In this document: piece by piece, positions 5,228 through 6,511 of the stretch
How positions within the stretch are numbered: position 1 is the first letter of the stretch
Layout of the letters: each line of letters opens with the position of its first letter
Assembly (NCBI GenBank): GCA_009920875.1
Contig: RFZE01000084.1
Span: 1 to 6,511 of the forward strand
From: Alphaproteobacteria bacterium
GTDB lineage: Bacteria; Pseudomonadota; Alphaproteobacteria; RS24
Direction: 5' to 3'
DNA length: 6,511 nucleotides
Position numbers and translations under genes: made by a program
The notes under the pieces: model-generated
Seen by the model: the letters and a program-made list of their open reading frames with translations, nothing else
What the model was told of the DNA's origin: nothing
Database searches by the model: none

Positions 5228-5479
5228 CTATTGCGGTTCGTCCGGTCGCTGCATCCAATAAATAATGGCGGCGGCGGGGACGACCCAAGCGACGCCGGTC
5301 ACCAAATAATAGAAAAACTCGACAATGCCATTGTCAGGCACGCTGGTGGTCACGGCAACGGTCATCACAATCAGCGCGTAAAATATAATCAGCGCAAGCA
5401 TCAGCACCAGTCCGATGAGCTTGCGAATGCGCATCGGTAACCAAGGCTTATTGAATTTCTTTTGTGATGTCTCAGACAT
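5228..5479 (-). CDS. DUF2842 family two-helix membrane protein
   Basis: A small inner-membrane protein of unknown function resembling DUF2842, an alphaproteobacterial family. From the ATG at 5479 it has 83 residues: a basic N-terminus with PMRIRKLIG (residues 15-23), a first helix (about 21-43, LIGLVLMLALIIFYALIVMT), a short loop (TTSVPDNG) and a second helix (about 53-75, ending VVPAAAIIYWMQRP). Longer starts exist at ATG 5509 and TTG 5515, adding a poorly hydrophobic MRHASCYTLL-type extension; neither they nor the ATG at 5479 has a convincing ribosome binding site. An internal Met at codon 16 is also possible. It is divergent from the heme A synthase gene, which hints at a link to cytochrome oxidase or heme biology, but that is inference from location only. 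Confidence 0.8.
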   Translation of the reverse strand: MSETSQKKFNKPWLPMRIRKLIGLVLMLALIIFYALIVMTVAVTTSVPDNGIVEFFYYLVTGVAWVVPAAAIIYWMQRPDEPQ

Positions 5480-5578
5480 GAGAAGCGTGTAACACGAAGC
5501 GTGGCGCATCTCCAATCACTGTCCCTCGCGATGTTTGGTCGCAAGGCGAGCCAAGCGCGAAAAGCCTATATACAAAAC

Positions 5579-6511
5579 ATGAGTTCAAACGCCTTATCTG
5601 CGCCCAGCGCCTCCGATCGACAAATCGCCCTATGGCTGTTTACCGTCGCGGGTTTCGTCATGCTGATGGTGCTGGTCGGTGGGCTGACGCGGCTGACCGA
5701 TAGCGGCCTGTCGATAACCGAATGGGCGCCGATACGCGGGGCGCTGCCGCCATTTACGCAAGCCGACTGGCTGGCAGAGTTTGAGAAATATAAACAAATT
5801 CCGGAATATCAATTGGTCAATCTTGGTATGAGCATGGCCGAGTTCAAATTCATTTACTGGTGGGAGTGGGGGCATCGCTTCCTTGGACGTATTGTCGGCT
5901 TGGTATTCTTTATTCCGTTTGTCGTTTTTTTGGTGCAGAAAAAAATCAGCCGCCGCCAATTACCGCCCTTGCTTGGCCTGTTTGCGTTGGGCGGTCTGCA
6001 AGGTTTTATGGGTTGGTATATGGTGGCCAGCGGCCTCACTGAGCGGGTCGATGTCAGCCAATATCGCCTTGCCGTGCATTTGGGGCTGGCCCTGATTATC
6101 TTCGCTGCCGCGCTTTGGTTGGCGCTGAATTATTGGCGCGGCACAACCAAAAGCGGCGGCTTTGGAAAACAATCCGTCATAGCTGCGATTATCGTTGTCG
6201 CCGTGCTGATGCAGTCGCTGCTCGGCGCGCTGGTGGCTGGAATAAACGCCGGTAAAACCTATACGGATTGGCCGCTCATGGATGGCGATTTCATTCCCGA
6301 CGGCCTGTTTGATATGCAGCCTTTCTGGCTCAATTTCTTTGAAAGTCATCTGACCGTGCAATTTGATCACCGCATGGTCGCGTATGCGCTGACCGCTTTT
6401 ATCGTTTGGCATATACATCGCGTCCTGCGTTCCGGCACGGGTGGGGCGGCGGCACTGTCGGCCAAATGGCTGGGCGGCGCGCTGCTGCTGCAAATCGTGC
6501 TGGGCATCAGC
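5579..6511 (+). CDS. ctaA: Heme A synthase, CtaA/COX15 family, 3' truncated
   Basis: Integral membrane enzyme that oxidises the C8 methyl of heme O to a formyl group, giving heme A for aa3-type cytochrome oxidase. The frame is open to the window end (311 codons; about 40-60 residues are missing, judged by usual family length). Visible signatures are GGLTRLTDSGLSITEWAPI (residues 34-52), FKFIYWWEWGHRFLGR with heme-ligand candidate His99, GLQGFMGWYMVASGL (139-153), RLAVHLGL with His167, GALVAGINAGKTYTDWPLMDG (216-236) and ESHLTVQFDHRM with His264. The fourth expected His lies beyond the edge. It is the COX15-like type without the Bacillus cysteine pair. The ATG at 5579 has no clear Shine-Dalgarno; an in-frame ATG at 5531 would add 16 residues. 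TATATA (5567-5572) lies just upstream. Confidence 0.95.
   Translation, partial: MSSNALSAPSASDRQIALWLFTVAGFVMLMVLVGGLTRLTDSGLSITEWAPIRGALPPFTQADWLAEFEKYKQIPEYQLVNLGMSMAEFKFIYWWEWGHRFLGRIVGLVFFIPFVVFLVQKKISRRQLPPLLGLFALGGLQGFMGWYMVASGLTERVDVSQYRLAVHLGLALIIFAAALWLALNYWRGTTKSGGFGKQSVIAAIIVVAVLMQSLLGALVAGINAGKTYTDWPLMDGDFIPDGLFDMQPFWLNFFESHLTVQFDHRMVAYALTAFIVWHIHRVLRSGTGGAAALSAKWLGGALLLQIVLGIS

Noticed and set aside
5531..5578. Upstream ATG at 5531 as the ctaA start, and TATATA (5567-5572) as a leaderless -10
   Set aside because: No Shine-Dalgarno precedes 5531, and no -35-like hexamer lies 16-18 bp before TATATA. Kept only as alternatives in the ctaA entry.
5630..6493. Minus- and plus-strand ORFs inside the right-end region (for example 5960-6493 minus)
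   Set aside because: They are shadows of the ctaA frame, which is open for 311 codons with clear family motifs but reaches no stop before the window edge.

Overview
The window reads as chromosomal core DNA of an alphaproteobacterium with a moderate base composition. This rests on the conserved neighbourhood (hppA, bamE, ubiquinol-cytochrome c chaperone, DUF177/YceD, plsX, fabH, ihfA, a small MerR regulator and tRNA-Pro), on DUF2842 beside a CtaA/COX15 heme A synthase, and on the presence of a CBP3-type cytochrome bc1 assembly chaperone. The genus cannot be fixed from this sequence. No mobile element, CRISPR array or obviously foreign segment is visible.

Layout. Positions 1-287 hold the 3' end of a membrane pyrophosphatase gene (hppA, plus strand). 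A strong hairpin and T-run at 309-339 separates it from a convergent lipoprotein gene, bamE (minus, 353-847). A 90-bp divergent region (848-937) then opens a long plus-strand cluster. The cytochrome bc1 chaperone (938-1501) overlaps DUF177 (1498-2070) by ATGA. After 68 bp comes plsX (GTG start, 2139-3182), then fabH (3204-4178), ihfA (best start 4255, ends 4560) and a MerR-type regulator (4570-4965). tRNA-Pro(GGG) lies at 5048-5124 with encoded CCA. Only 19 bp later comes a 26-codon ORF (5144-5224) for a one-helix membrane microprotein. It converges with a DUF2842 membrane protein gene (minus, 5228-5479). Divergent from the latter is a heme A synthase gene (5579 onward) that runs off the right edge.

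How the genes relate. PlsX and FabH link fatty-acid initiation to phospholipid synthesis. BamE serves outer-membrane assembly. The bc1 chaperone and CtaA serve maturation of respiratory complexes, and HppA couples pyrophosphate hydrolysis to ion pumping. IHF-alpha and the MerR protein are DNA-binding regulators at the end of the lipid cluster. The overall theme is envelope and respiratory housekeeping.

The window is mostly ordinary. The item most worth a second look is the tRNA-Pro/microprotein pair, followed by start-site and leader questions at bamE and plsX. I did not find a convincing new multi-gene system.
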